DNA from: Acidobacteria bacterium AB60
GTDB taxonomy: Bacteria; Acidobacteriota; Terriglobia; Terriglobales; Acidobacteriaceae
DNA length: 64,000 nt
NCBI GenBank assembly: GCA_008682415.1
Contig: VANK01000003.1
Span: 496,001 to 560,000 of the forward strand
Direction: 5' to 3'
Under the pieces are notes generated by a model. That model was not told the origin of the DNA. It did not search any database and worked only from the letters and a program-made list of their open reading frames with translations. Shown piece by piece: positions 51,348 to 60,833 of this stretch (the first letter of the stretch is position 1; each line of letters opens with the position of its first letter). A program made the position numbers and the translations under genes.

Positions 51348-52772
51348 CTAATCGGATCTTCTTCCCAGGTCGCTCCAGAATGTGCCCCAGCTTTCTGTGT
51401 ATGGTCCTGCGCCGTAATCTGCGGTGTAGGGCTCATAGATGTAGAAGTCGCCGTGGTCGGTCTTGAGGGGGACGGGAGTGAGGTTGGCGCAGATGGAGGT
51501 GGAGGGGTCGAAGGCGACGCAGGAAGAGGCTCCTCCGCTCAGGTTGGTGGCATTGCTCAGGTCGGTCACCAGCGACGCGGTTGGGGGTGTGTAAAACTGC
51601 GCGTCGCCGGGAGTGGTCATGATGTCGGCCACGGCCCCCACGGAAGAGTTCTCCACGAGTCCATCGGTGTCCTGATCTTGCGTGATGGAGAGCGGGTACC
51701 CGCTGCGGCCAGCCAGAGATCCGAAGCCGACGCTGCCGTAGCCTTGATCGAAGTACACATAGATCTGTCCGGGGTCGAAGTTGGCGGTAACCGTGCGGGA
51801 GCCGCTGACGATGGTGACGCGCGCATTCCCGCTGGAGTTCATGTATCCGTGGGAGGGCCCATCGGAGAAGGGCGTGGTTTTGCGGGCATCGCCATCGACG
51901 GTGAAGTAGACCTGAGCTCCGGAATAGAAGTGGCCGCCAAGGGAGACGTCGGTGATGACGTAGCCGTGATAGGAGATCGGCTTGGCGACACTGGAGGTAG
52001 CCGGCGCCAGGACGGGGATGGGCGCGGGTTCGGAGCCGAGGGTGGCGACGAAGTATGCGGCGCTGAGCGGGTTTCCTGCTTCGTTGCTGTTGGGATCGAA
52101 GTCTCGATAGTTGATATCGAGGTAGAGATCGCCCCGGTCCGTATGCAAGGCATACGGAGTGGTGCACGGGGGACTCTGAAGAAAATTTACGCAGGGCCAT
52201 GCGCGGCCGTTGAGACCCATGTTGTGCGCCAGATCGAAGTTGAGGGTCTGCAACCCAGCGCTGGCATTCCCGGGCGTGATGTCACCCCAGTCGAGGATGC
52301 CATCTTCTATGCCGAGAGGGTACGTGGGCTGAATGCCCGTGGGCGTGAAGGAACCGAAACCCACCCCCCGTGCGCCGGAGTGCGGCGCGTCGGCCGTGTT
52401 GCCCATGTCAACGCTCACGAATACCTGGTTGGGGGCGAAGTTGGCGTGGACGACGCGCGCGCCGCTGATGATGGTGACCGATGCGTTGCCGGTGGGATTG
52501 TAGTAGGTATCGACCGTGCCCTGGGTGGGATCGTTGGGATCGACGGGCAGTTGCAGGAACTGCATGTTGGTGGTGTCACTGCGCATGGTCAGGTACACGC
52601 GCGCGTTATGGAAAGACCAGCCCCCGATCTTGCCATCGGCGATGGTGAAGGCCGTATAGGTGATGGGCTTCGCGAAGGTGCCGGGAGCAAGCGCGAGTAC
52701 TGTGAGCAGTGTGAGCAGAAGCGTCCGCAAAGATGCGCGCGAACGGCAGCGAGACTTCGAGGCAGTCGTCAT
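51348..52772 (-). CDS. Secreted protein with two copies of an unknown domain
   Basis: The ATG at 52772 gives 474 residues with a signal peptide ending near APGTFA. Two related halves follow. The first begins KPITYTAFTIADGKIGGW-SFHNARVYLTM, the second KPISYHGYVITDVSLGGH-FYSGAQVYFTV, about 230 residues later; each continues with ASVTIISG/ARVTIVSG, NF(A/D)PGQ/NQV and VGFGS. The ends are also paired: HTDRGDLYLDIN and KTDHGDFYIYEP. This is an internal duplication of a beta-rich domain of unknown role. Confidence 0.8.
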   Translation of the reverse strand: MTTASKSRCRSRASLRTLLLTLLTVLALAPGTFAKPITYTAFTIADGKIGGWSFHNARVYLTMRSDTTNMQFLQLPVDPNDPTQGTVDTYYNPTGNASVTIISGARVVHANFAPNQVFVSVDMGNTADAPHSGARGVGFGSFTPTGIQPTYPLGIEDGILDWGDITPGNASAGLQTLNFDLAHNMGLNGRAWPCVNFLQSPPCTTPYALHTDRGDLYLDINYRDFDPNSNEAGNPLSAAYFVATLGSEPAPIPVLAPATSSVAKPISYHGYVITDVSLGGHFYSGAQVYFTVDGDARKTTPFSDGPSHGYMNSSGNARVTIVSGSRTVTANFDPGQIYVYFDQGYGSVGFGSLAGRSGYPLSITQDQDTDGLVENSSVGAVADIMTTPGDAQFYTPPTASLVTDLSNATNLSGGASSCVAFDPSTSICANLTPVPLKTDHGDFYIYEPYTADYGAGPYTESWGTFWSDLGRRSD

Positions 52773-53103
52773 GGTCGAAATCCTGCGGAGATGGAATTGG
52801 GAATACGGGGCCGAGAGGCGCAGGTAGGGGGCGCAGCGCTTCGTAAGTAGCAAGAGTCTGGCGCGATGGTGGTAAGTTGTCAAGAACAAAGTAGGCGAAA
52901 CCGGATTGACGGAGAGAGGGCGTCGCGGCGTTTATTAGGGTGACTTTGATTGACCACGCGAGCACGTCTTCCGGCGCGGATTCGACGGTCAAGGTGTAGA
53001 GAAACCTTCGATTTCCGGCATAGGAGAGGGCGGCGGCTGCGCAGCTTGACTTTGCGGAGAGCAACGCGCCGCGTACTATCCTTGTTAGCCGCCGGGAGCC
53101 GAA
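52773..53103. other. Intergenic region before the hut operon
   Basis: 331 bp between the divergent secreted-protein gene and hutF. Frames are short and unsupported. A TTGACT hexamer near 53047 and TACTAT near 53075 are promoter-like but are separated by about 22 bp, which is too wide for a normal promoter. No HutC-type operator was recognised. Confidence 0.5.
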
Positions 53104-54486
53104 ATGAGCCGCCTATTTCTACCGGATTTGATGTTTGCTCAGGGACGCGCGCATGAGGGCGCAGGACTGCTGGTGGATGATGCCGGCGTGGTGGCTGGGG
53201 TCGTGCGCCCGGAGTCAGCGCAAGGCGCCCCGGTGCATCGGTTGGCGGGCAGGGCGCTGCTTCCCGGATTGGCCAATGCCCATTCGCACACCTTTCAAAG
53301 GCTGTTTCGGGCGAGGGCCGAGGGGCGCGCACGCGGGGGCGACACGTTCTGGACGTGGCGTGAGCAGATGTACCGGGCGGCCGCGTTTGTTTCTCCCGAA
53401 GATGTGTACGAGGTGGCGCGCGCGGCCTTTCTGGAGATGTTGAGTTCCGGGATCACCGCGGTGGGAGAGTTCCACTACGTGCACAACGACCGCGATGGAA
53501 GACCGTACTCCGACGCCAACACCATGGCGAAGGCGGTTGTCGGCGCCGCGGAGTCGGTGGGCATGAGGATATGCCTGTTGCGCAGCGCGTATCTGCGGGC
53601 GGGATTCCAGAAGGAGCCGCATCCGGGGCAACAGAGGTTTTACGAAACGGGCGACGCCTACCTGCGGAATCATGAGGCGTTAATCACGGAGATGGCGGGG
53701 AAGCCCCTGGTGAAGGTGGGCGCCGCGCCGCACAGCGTGCGGGCCGTGCCCCTGCCGGTGATGGCTGAGATTGCGGAGGTTGCGAGAAGACAGGGCCTCC
53801 CCCTGCATCTGCACATCAGCGAACAGCCGGCGGAAAACGACGCGTGCGTGACGGAGTACGGGACGACTCCGGTGACCGCGATTGCTGAGCGCGGGGTGCT
53901 GTCACCGCGAACGACGCTGGTGCACGCGATCCACCTGAGTCAGGCCGAGTTTGCGCGTGTGGCGCAGAGCGGGAGCACTATCTGCTCGTGTCCAACGACG
54001 GAGCGCAATCTTGGCGATGGAGTGTTTCCGGCAGATGTGGCAGCGCAGCTCGGGATTCCGGTGGCCTTGGGAACCGACAGCCAGGCGCAGATTGATCTTC
54101 TGGAAGACGCGCGAGAGAACGAGTACCACCTGCGCCTGGTGCGGCGGGAGCGGGGGATCCTGGACGGCGTGCGCGGCGAGGAGATTGCGGGGCGGCTTCT
54201 TGATTCGGCGAGCAAGGCAGGGTATCGGTCCCTTGGATTACCGGGTGGGGGCCTGGCGAACGGCGAGCCGGCGGACTTCTTCACTCTGGATTTGGATGAT
54301 GTTGCGTTGCTGGGAACCGACGCAGCGACTCTGGCTTCGCAGGTGGTGTTCGCGGGCAGCCGCGCGGCGATTCGCGATGTCGCGGTGGCGGGCCGGTTGG
54401 TAATGCAGGAGGGGCGGCACTTGCTCGATGACGAGATTCGGGCGCGTTTTCGGAGAGTGGTAAGGAGATTTGTGGAGGAAGCATGA
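53104..54486 (+). CDS. hutF: Formimidoylglutamate deiminase
   Basis: HutF converts N-formimidoyl-L-glutamate to N-formyl-L-glutamate and ammonia in the five-step histidine-degradation route. It is an amidohydrolase-superfamily protein of 460 residues. The metal pair H60-x-H62 is in [11 protein letters not shown], and the family-specific FWTWREQMY follows. Later ligands are in [20 protein letters not shown] and [12 protein letters not shown]. The ATG at 53104 follows GGGAG. The stop overlaps the hutU start in ATGA, so this is the first gene of a coupled operon. Confidence 0.95.
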   Translation: MSRLFLPDLMFAQGRAHEGAGLLVDDAGVVAGVVRPESAQGAPVHRLAGRALLPGLANAHSHTFQRLFRARAEGRARGGDTFWTWREQMYRAAAFVSPEDVYEVARAAFLEMLSSGITAVGEFHYVHNDRDGRPYSDANTMAKAVVGAAESVGMRICLLRSAYLRAGFQKEPHPGQQRFYETGDAYLRNHEALITEMAGKPLVKVGAAPHSVRAVPLPVMAEIAEVARRQGLPLHLHISEQPAENDACVTEYGTTPVTAIAERGVLSPRTTLVHAIHLSQAEFARVAQSGSTICSCPTTERNLGDGVFPADVAAQLGIPVALGTDSQAQIDLLEDARENEYHLRLVRRERGILDGVRGEEIAGRLLDSASKAGYRSLGLPGGGLANGEPADFFTLDLDDVALLGTDAATLASQVVFAGSRAAIRDVAVAGRLVMQEGRHLLDDEIRARFRRVVRRFVEEA

Positions 54487-56147
54487 GCGTCGTGGAGAGT
54501 CCGGTGGTTCGCGCGGCGCGCGGGAGCGCGCTCAACTGCAAGGGCTGGCAGCAGGAGGCGGCGCTGCGCTGCCTGATGAACAATCTCGATCCCGAGGTGG
54601 CGGAGAGGCCTTCAGACCTGGTGGTCTACGGGGGGATCGGGAAGGCGGCGCGCAACTGGGATTGCTTTCATGCCATCGTGCGCGAGCTGCAGCAGTTGGG
54701 CGACGAGGAGACGCTGGTGGTGCAGAGCGGGAAGCCGGTCGGTGTCTTTCCCACGCATGACATGGCGCCGCGGGTGATCATCGCCAACTCAAACCTGGTA
54801 GGGAAGTGGGCGGACTGGGAGCACTTTCAGGAGCTCGACCGCAAGGGATTGATGATGTATGGGCAGATGACTGCGGGGAGCTGGATCTACATCGGGACCC
54901 AGGGAATCTTGCAGGGAACGTTCCAGACCTTCGCCGCGCTTGCGGAGCGGCACTTCGGCGGCACGCTGGAGGGCAGGCTGGTGGTGACCGGCGGCATGGG
55001 GGGAATGGGCGGCGCGCAGCCGCTGAGTGTAACGCTGAACGGCGGCGTGGTGCTGGCGATTGACGTCGATCGCAGCCGGATCGATCGTCGTGTGCAGACG
55101 CGCTACTGCGATGTGCTGAGCGAGGATCTGGACGAGGCGTTGAAGCTGTGTGAAGCGGCACGCCGGGAGAGGCGCGCGCTTTCCGTCGGGCTTGTGGGAA
55201 ACTGTGCGGACGTGCTGCCGGAGATGGTGCGGCGCGGGGTGCGGGTGGATGTGGTGACGGACCAGACCAGCGCGCACGATCCTCTGAACGGGTATCTCCC
55301 GCAGGGCTTTTCAGTAAAGCAGGCTGCGGAGCTCCGCGTTCGCGATCCGCAGGAGTACGTGCGGCGATCTACGGCATCGATGGTGGTGCACGTGGATGCG
55401 ATGTTGGCGCTGCAGCAGGCCGGTGCAGTAGTTTTCGACTACGGCAATAATATTCGGCGGTTCGCCTTTGACGCGGGTTGCACGGACGCCTTTCGGATTC
55501 CCGGCTTTGTGCCAGAGTACATCCGGCCGCTGTTCTGCCGGGGAGCCGGACCGTTTCGGTGGGTAGCGCTTTCCGGGGATGCGCGGGATATCGAACGGAC
55601 AGACAAGCTGGCGCTGGAGTTGTTTCCTGAGAATGAGATTCTGACGCGGTGGCTGCGGCTGGCGCGGGGACGGTTCGCATTTCAGGGGCTGCCGGCGCGC
55701 ATTTGCTGGCTGGGGTTGGGTGAGCGGGCACGGATGGGCGAGGCGATGAACGAACTGGTGCGCAAGGGCGAGCTGAGCGCCCCGGTGGCGATCGGGCGCG
55801 ATCACCTGGACACGGGCAGTGTGGCCAGCCCGTATCGCGAGACGGAGAAGATGCTGGACGGCAGCGACGCGGTGGCCGATTGGCCGGTGCTCAATGCGTT
55901 GCTGAACACAGCTTCGGGAGCGACGTGGGTGAGCTTCCATCACGGAGGGGGAGTGGGCATGGGGTATAGCCTGCACGCCGGGCAGGTGACAGTGGCGGAT
56001 GGCACGGAAAACGCTGGGCGGCGCATCGTGCGCGTGCTGAACAACGATCCGGCACTGGGCGTGGCCCGGCATGCCGATGCCGGTTATGAATTGGCGCAAC
56101 AGACGGCTCGCGAACGCGGTCTGCGCATTCCGATGGCGGGGAAGTAG
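54483..56147 (+). CDS. hutU: Urocanate hydratase
   Basis: Converts urocanate to imidazolonepropionate with tightly bound NAD+ as electrophile. The 554-residue chain carries the family hallmarks: [49 protein letters not shown], the YLPQGF segment, and [15 protein letters not shown] with the catalytic cysteine region. The length equals the typical 550-560. The ATG at 54483, with GGAGGA upstream, overlaps the hutF stop by four bases. Confidence 0.96.
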   Translation: MSVVESPVVRAARGSALNCKGWQQEAALRCLMNNLDPEVAERPSDLVVYGGIGKAARNWDCFHAIVRELQQLGDEETLVVQSGKPVGVFPTHDMAPRVIIANSNLVGKWADWEHFQELDRKGLMMYGQMTAGSWIYIGTQGILQGTFQTFAALAERHFGGTLEGRLVVTGGMGGMGGAQPLSVTLNGGVVLAIDVDRSRIDRRVQTRYCDVLSEDLDEALKLCEAARRERRALSVGLVGNCADVLPEMVRRGVRVDVVTDQTSAHDPLNGYLPQGFSVKQAAELRVRDPQEYVRRSTASMVVHVDAMLALQQAGAVVFDYGNNIRRFAFDAGCTDAFRIPGFVPEYIRPLFCRGAGPFRWVALSGDARDIERTDKLALELFPENEILTRWLRLARGRFAFQGLPARICWLGLGERARMGEAMNELVRKGELSAPVAIGRDHLDTGSVASPYRETEKMLDGSDAVADWPVLNALLNTASGATWVSFHHGGGVGMGYSLHAGQVTVADGTENAGRRIVRVLNNDPALGVARHADAGYELAQQTARERGLRIPMAGK

Positions 56148-56150
56148 CGC

Positions 56151-57398
56151 GTGGCGAAGCTGGCGATCGTCAACATCGGACAGCTGCTGACTCTCGCGGG
56201 ACCGAAGCGGCCGCGTGTAGGTGCCGAGCTGCGCGATGTGGGGATCATTGAGGGCGCGTCGATGCTGGTGGAAGATGACCGGATCGTCGCGATTGGCAAA
56301 TGCGCTGACTTGCAGGACCGCATCGAGGGTGCGATCCAGGTGATTGATGCAGACGGCCGGTGCGTTACCCCCGGCTTAGTGGATGCACACACGCACCTGG
56401 TATTTGCCGGAAATCGCGCGGACGAGTTTGAGCGCCGGATTGGCGGTGCGACTTACCAGGCGATCGCTGCGGAAGGGGGAGGGATCCGGCGTACGGTGCA
56501 GCGGACACGAGCTGCCAGCGAAGACGAACTGCTCAGCACCGCGCGGCGTTATCGCGACTGGATGTTGCGCGGAGGAACGACGACTCTGGAGGCGAAGTCA
56601 GGCTACGGGTTGGAACTCGAGGCGGAGCTGCGTATATTGCGCGTGATCCGCCTGCTGAACGAAGAAGGCCCGGTGCGCATGGTGCCGACGCTGCTTGCCG
56701 CGCACACGGTGCCTGCGGAGTATGCCAGCCGGCGCGCGGATTATGTGCGGCTGGTAATCGAAGAGATGATACCGGCGGCGGCGTCGCAGGGCCTGGCGCG
56801 CTATTGCGACGCCTTCTGTGACGATCACGCATTCACCGTGGAGGAGACGCGTGCCGTGCTCCTCGCTGCGAGGGAGCACGGGTTGGGTTTGCGGCTGCAT
56901 GCGGAGCAGTTTGCTGAAGGCACGGGAGCTGCTCTGGTTGCAGAGTTAGGAGCCGTGACCGCCGACCATCTGGAGGCCGCAACAGAATCCACGCTGATTC
57001 GATTGCGGGATGCGGGGGTGCAGCCGGTACTGCTGCCAGGGTCGGTTTTTGCCTTGGGGAGCGCGCGTTATCCTGCGGCCAGGAAGATGGTGGATCTGGG
57101 GTTGGCGATCGTGCTGGCGACCGATTTCAATCCAGGGTCGTCGCCTGTGCCTTCGATGCCCTTTGTGCTGTCGCTGGCATGCGTTCAGATGAGGCTCCTT
57201 CCCGCGGAGGCGCTGGCAGCGGCGACAATCAATGCAGCATGGAGCTTGGGGATGGGAGAGCAGGTAGGTTCGCTGGAAGTGGGCAAACAGGCGAACTTCC
57301 TGATTCATGAATTTGATGACTATTGCGAGCTTATGTATTTCATCGCGGCACCTGCCCGTCCTCGGGTGTTTATTGCGGGCAGGGAGGTGACCGCGTGA
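56151..57398 (+). CDS. hutI: Imidazolonepropionase
   Basis: Hydrolyses imidazolonepropionate to N-formimidoylglutamate. It is an amidohydrolase of 415 residues with the metal motif LVDAHTHLVFAG, the substrate region EFERRIGGATYQAI, KSGYGLELEAELRILR, LHAEQF, and D in ATDFNPGSSPVPSMP. The start is a GTG three bases after the hutU stop. The stop overlaps the next start in GTGA, so it is coupled on both sides. Confidence 0.95.
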   Translation: MAKLAIVNIGQLLTLAGPKRPRVGAELRDVGIIEGASMLVEDDRIVAIGKCADLQDRIEGAIQVIDADGRCVTPGLVDAHTHLVFAGNRADEFERRIGGATYQAIAAEGGGIRRTVQRTRAASEDELLSTARRYRDWMLRGGTTTLEAKSGYGLELEAELRILRVIRLLNEEGPVRMVPTLLAAHTVPAEYASRRADYVRLVIEEMIPAAASQGLARYCDAFCDDHAFTVEETRAVLLAAREHGLGLRLHAEQFAEGTGAALVAELGAVTADHLEAATESTLIRLRDAGVQPVLLPGSVFALGSARYPAARKMVDLGLAIVLATDFNPGSSPVPSMPFVLSLACVQMRLLPAEALAAATINAAWSLGMGEQVGSLEVGKQANFLIHEFDDYCELMYFIAAPARPRVFIAGREVTA

Positions 57399-58510
57399 AG
57401 GCGGCGGAGATTCTGAGGTCGCTTGTGGCCATTCCGACGCCCTCGGCCGCGACGAACCTGCCACTGATCGAGTGGGCGCGGGAGTTTGTGGAGGCGCGGG
57501 GGTGGAAGGCCTGGCTGCAGCGCTACTCGGACGAGAATGGTGTTGCGAAGGCGAACCTCGTAGCACGACCCACGGCTGCAAGCGGAGATGGAATTGGGCT
57601 GGCGTTTGTCAGCCACACGGATACGGTGCCCTTCGCGTCGTCGTGGAGCGCCGCCCTGGAACTGGAGGAGCGGTTCGGGAATCTGCATGGCTGCGGGGCC
57701 TGCGACGTGAAGGGCTCGCTGGCGTGCTTCCTGTCGGCTCTGGATGCGGTCAAGGGAGAAGCCGACGCGGGTACAGGCCTGATTCTGACAGCCGATGAGG
57801 AGGTTGGCTGCAAGGGTATGGAGCGGCTGCTGGCTGACGGGCTCCCGCACATTGGAACGGCGATCGTGAGCGAGCCAACGTCGCTGTGCGCAGGCGTGGC
57901 TGGCAAGGGCTATGGGCTGGCGCGCGTCATCGTGGAGGGCGTGGAGGCCCATTCGGCATTTCCCGGCGAAGGCGAATCGGCGGTGCGCATTGCGGCACGC
58001 ATGGTGGAGCGCATCTACTCTCTCGACGTATTTCCCGGCTGTGCGGTCGATACACTCTTCGATCCGATCTGCACCACCATCAACGTCGGCGTGATGGAGG
58101 GAGGCACCGCGAAGAACATCATTGCGGGACGATGCACATTTTTGGCGGAGTGGCGGCCGATTCCGGAGGATCCTGCCGACAGGGTCCTGCGCGGCATCGA
58201 GAGGCTCGCGCTGGAGATGCGCGCGATCTACCCGCGGGCCCGGATTACGATTGAGCCGATGCGGACCGAAGCGGGGTTCAAGCCGGGCCGGGACGGAAGA
58301 CTGCGGGAACGCTTGGCAGGGCTGGTGAACAAAGGGCAAACGGGGATCAGCTTCTCTTCGGAGGCGAGCCGCCTTGCGCGCGCGGCAGACGAAGTGATCG
58401 TCATCGGCCCGGGCGACATGCACACCGCGCACTCGGATCGTGAGTTCGTACCGGTTCAAGAATTGGAGCAGTGGACGGCCGTACTGGAGAAACTGATCCG
58501 CCCTGCCTAG
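57395..58510 (+). CDS. M20-family (ArgE/DapE-like) deacylase, candidate N-formylglutamate deformylase
   Basis: A 371-residue metallohydrolase. The metal ligands are H74 and D76 (SHTDTVPF), D104 (CGACDVKGSLA), E135/E136 (TADEEVGC), E160 (VSEPTS) and the C-terminal His in GDMHTAHSDREF; a dimerisation domain lies at about 170-280. The signature is that of ArgE/acetylornithine deacetylase-like enzymes. It is translationally coupled to hutI (GTGA). HutF produces N-formylglutamate, which HutG normally deformylates; no hutG is present, so this deacylase is a reasonable substitute. That role is inferred from context only. Confidence 0.88.
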   Translation: MKAAEILRSLVAIPTPSAATNLPLIEWAREFVEARGWKAWLQRYSDENGVAKANLVARPTAASGDGIGLAFVSHTDTVPFASSWSAALELEERFGNLHGCGACDVKGSLACFLSALDAVKGEADAGTGLILTADEEVGCKGMERLLADGLPHIGTAIVSEPTSLCAGVAGKGYGLARVIVEGVEAHSAFPGEGESAVRIAARMVERIYSLDVFPGCAVDTLFDPICTTINVGVMEGGTAKNIIAGRCTFLAEWRPIPEDPADRVLRGIERLALEMRAIYPRARITIEPMRTEAGFKPGRDGRLRERLAGLVNKGQTGISFSSEASRLARAADEVIVIGPGDMHTAHSDREFVPVQELEQWTAVLEKLIRPA

Positions 58511-58516
58511 CTTTGA

Positions 58517-60109
58517 TCAAGCTTTTCTTTGAGCCTTAAGAACCGCCATGGCGGCGTTGCGGCCGTTCACGCCGATGACCGAGCCTCCCGGGTGCGTGCA
58601 CGCGCCGCAAAGATAGAACCCCTCCATGGGAGTGCGCGCGGTGAGACGGCGCGAGTACATGTACGGAGGAAGGCATTCGCCCTGGAAGATATGACCCCCG
58701 GTTAGCCCGACTTTTTTCTCGATGTCGGGAGGACCAAGCTCCTGCGCATCGATGACCGCGTCCCCGATGTTGGAGCAGAAGCGGGCGAGGGATCGAAGCG
58801 CAAGCGCGCGGACTTCACTGCGCCGTGAGTCCCAATTGCCTTCTGAGAAGGTATAGGGGACGTACTGGGCGAAGACGCTCATGGTGTGCGTGCCGTGTGG
58901 CGCAACCGAGCTGTCATGCACGCTTTGGAAGTAGAGTTCGCACCACAGATGATCGGGAAGCGTACCGGCCCTCGCTGCCGCATAGCCAGCCTTCCACTCC
59001 TGTTTGGTTAAGGGCGCATTGATTTGGCCGTAGTGGTGCGGGTTGTTGGTCCCGGGACGCGCGGTGAAGTTGGGCAACTCGCGCAGGTGCACGTTGAGCT
59101 TGACGGTGCAGCCCTCGATGGGGACGCTTACGACCTGTTCACGCCAGGCCGGATCTGCGGCATTGCCCAGCAGACGAAGAGCCTGCCGCGGATCAGCATT
59201 GCAGATGATGGTGCGGGCAGAGACGCGCTCGCCGGACTCAAGGCGAACGCACTCCCCGGGCACGATCTCAGCAACCGGCACTCCGGAGATGACGGTTGCG
59301 CCCGCTTCCCGCGCGGCATCGCACAAGTAGAAGGAGACCATTCCCATGCCGCCGCGGACATAGCCCCACATTCCGGGCATGCCTCCCAGGCGCCCGGAGG
59401 CATGATGGAAGCGGATAGAGGCTGTGCCGGGATCGAAGGGGCTCGCATTGGTTCCGATGACCCCCTGGCCGAGATAGGCGACCTGCAGGCGTTCGTCTGC
59501 CAGGTAGCGCTCGACAAACTCGGCCATCGACCAGTTGAAGAGAAGGGCACGCGCCTCCGGATCGTTGGCCAGACGGGATTCGTAGTCTTCCAGCGTGGGA
59601 GACTCGGTGAGCCAGAGATCGCGCGGCCCATCCGGCCGAAGCGCATCGCGAAGCCGGCGGAGCACATCGTTCATGGCCCGCCAGCCATCAACGTCCTGCG
59701 GCGAGAGGGAGCGGACTTCTGCCTCGCAGCGCTCATCGTCGTCCCACAACTGAATGCTCGAGCCGTCGAGGAAGGGAACGAAGAGCCCGTTCACCGCGGG
59801 AGTCCACGCAAAGCCGCGCCGGGGCAACTCGAGCTCACTCACGATGACCGGATGAAGCAAACCCGCGAGATAGGCGCACGGGGACATGCGCACGCCTGGG
59901 AAGGGCTCTTCAATCGTGCACGCGCCGCCGATACGCGTCCGGCTCTCAATCACGAGCACGCGCTGGCCCGCGCGGGCCAGGTATGCAGCGCAAGCCAGGC
60001 CATTATGCCCCGCGCCCACGATGATGGCGTCCCAGTGGATCGCGGCAATCTCGGTCAGCGGCAGAGGCAATCCGATCTCGCCCAGGACCGCGGCTGTGGG
60101 AGAACTCAT
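58517..60109 (-). CDS. PYROXD2/CrtI-like FAD-dependent oxidoreductase
   Basis: A 530-residue flavoprotein of the phytoene-desaturase superfamily. The dinucleotide motif is DAIIVGAGHNGLACAAYLA, then RVLVIESR-x-x-x-GG. The C-terminus GFYLCGACTHPGGSVIGVNGRNAA is typical of the PYROXD2-like branch rather than of carotenoid desaturases. Substrate unknown. About 28 residues precede the Rossmann motif, longer than needed, so the real start may be a little downstream of the ATG at 60109. It converges with the M20 gene, 6 bp between stops. Confidence 0.9.
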   Translation of the reverse strand: MSSPTAAVLGEIGLPLPLTEIAAIHWDAIIVGAGHNGLACAAYLARAGQRVLVIESRTRIGGACTIEEPFPGVRMSPCAYLAGLLHPVIVSELELPRRGFAWTPAVNGLFVPFLDGSSIQLWDDDERCEAEVRSLSPQDVDGWRAMNDVLRRLRDALRPDGPRDLWLTESPTLEDYESRLANDPEARALLFNWSMAEFVERYLADERLQVAYLGQGVIGTNASPFDPGTASIRFHHASGRLGGMPGMWGYVRGGMGMVSFYLCDAAREAGATVISGVPVAEIVPGECVRLESGERVSARTIICNADPRQALRLLGNAADPAWREQVVSVPIEGCTVKLNVHLRELPNFTARPGTNNPHHYGQINAPLTKQEWKAGYAAARAGTLPDHLWCELYFQSVHDSSVAPHGTHTMSVFAQYVPYTFSEGNWDSRRSEVRALALRSLARFCSNIGDAVIDAQELGPPDIEKKVGLTGGHIFQGECLPPYMYSRRLTARTPMEGFYLCGACTHPGGSVIGVNGRNAAMAVLKAQRKA

Positions 60110-60227
60110 GGCATCAAAATATCATCCGTATGCCTGCTGAACCGAAGCCCTCTCGCGGCTAGAGGAGCCGGCCGCCTGTTACGATAATCGCGGCTTGAAG
60201 TTTTCGTGTTCTGAAGAGGAGAGTATT

Positions 60228-60737
60228 ATGCCCTACGATCAGACGAGTGTCGTTCCTTCTCGTATCCTGGTTCCCATCGATTTCAGCGCATCTTCGCACC
60301 AAGCCCTGGATGCGGCAACTGAGCTGGCGGAGAAGTTCGGCGCTCATGTCACGCTGCTGCATGTGATTCCCGAGTATGCGAACGCGGTGCTCCCGGATTC
60401 AATCGGGCCGGAGATCCTGGTAGAAGCCGAGCGGGCCGCTGCCAACGAGCGGTTTGCCGTCTCGAAAGGCAAGCTGGAGGAGAAGAAGATCGCCTGCACG
60501 GTGAGCGTGGAGGTGGGCGGGGATGTGGCTTCTACCATTCTGGAAGCGGTGGAGCGCGAGGGCGCGGATCTGCTGGTGTTCACGACGCACGGGTTGTCGG
60601 GATGGTATCCGCAGGTGTTTGGTTCGATTGCGGAGAAGCTGGTGAAGCTGGCGCTGTGCCCCGTGCTGCTGTTGCGCACGCCCAAGCCGGAGTCTTCAGC
60701 AAAGGTGCCGTTCGGGCGCATGATGGAGTGGTGGTAG
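60228..60737 (+). CDS. Universal stress protein
   Basis: A 169-residue UspA-domain protein: ILVPIDFSASSHQALDAATELA, VTLLHVIPEY, and the ATP-binding loop THGLSGWYPQVFGSIAEKLVKLALCPVLLL, with the G-x-x-G then G-S pattern intact. ATP-binding members accompany stress or energy adaptation. The ATG at 60228 has AGAGGAGAG upstream; a GTG-free extension to 60195 was rejected. It is divergent from the PYROXD2-like gene. Confidence 0.93.
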   Translation: MPYDQTSVVPSRILVPIDFSASSHQALDAATELAEKFGAHVTLLHVIPEYANAVLPDSIGPEILVEAERAAANERFAVSKGKLEEKKIACTVSVEVGGDVASTILEAVEREGADLLVFTTHGLSGWYPQVFGSIAEKLVKLALCPVLLLRTPKPESSAKVPFGRMMEWW

Positions 60738-60755
60738 GCCACGGACGCTACGAGA

Positions 60756-60772
60756 CTTGTCGCTGCGACAAG
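60756..60772. terminator. Small hairpin after the universal stress gene
   Basis: CTTGTCG (60756-60762) pairs with CGACAAG (60766-60772) around CTG, 18 bases after the Usp stop. Confidence 0.4.
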
Positions 60773-60791
60773 AGCAGAAGGGGATAACAAT

Positions 60792-60819
60792 GGGCTGCTG
60801 GCGGCAATGTCAGCAGCCC
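60792..60819. terminator. Bidirectional terminator-like hairpin between usp and gltD
   Basis: GGGCTGCTG (60792-60800) pairs with CAGCAGCCC (60811-60819) around a 10-base loop and is followed by GTTTGG. It sits between convergent stop codons. Confidence 0.6.
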
Positions 60820-60833
60820 GTTTGGTGCCGGCC

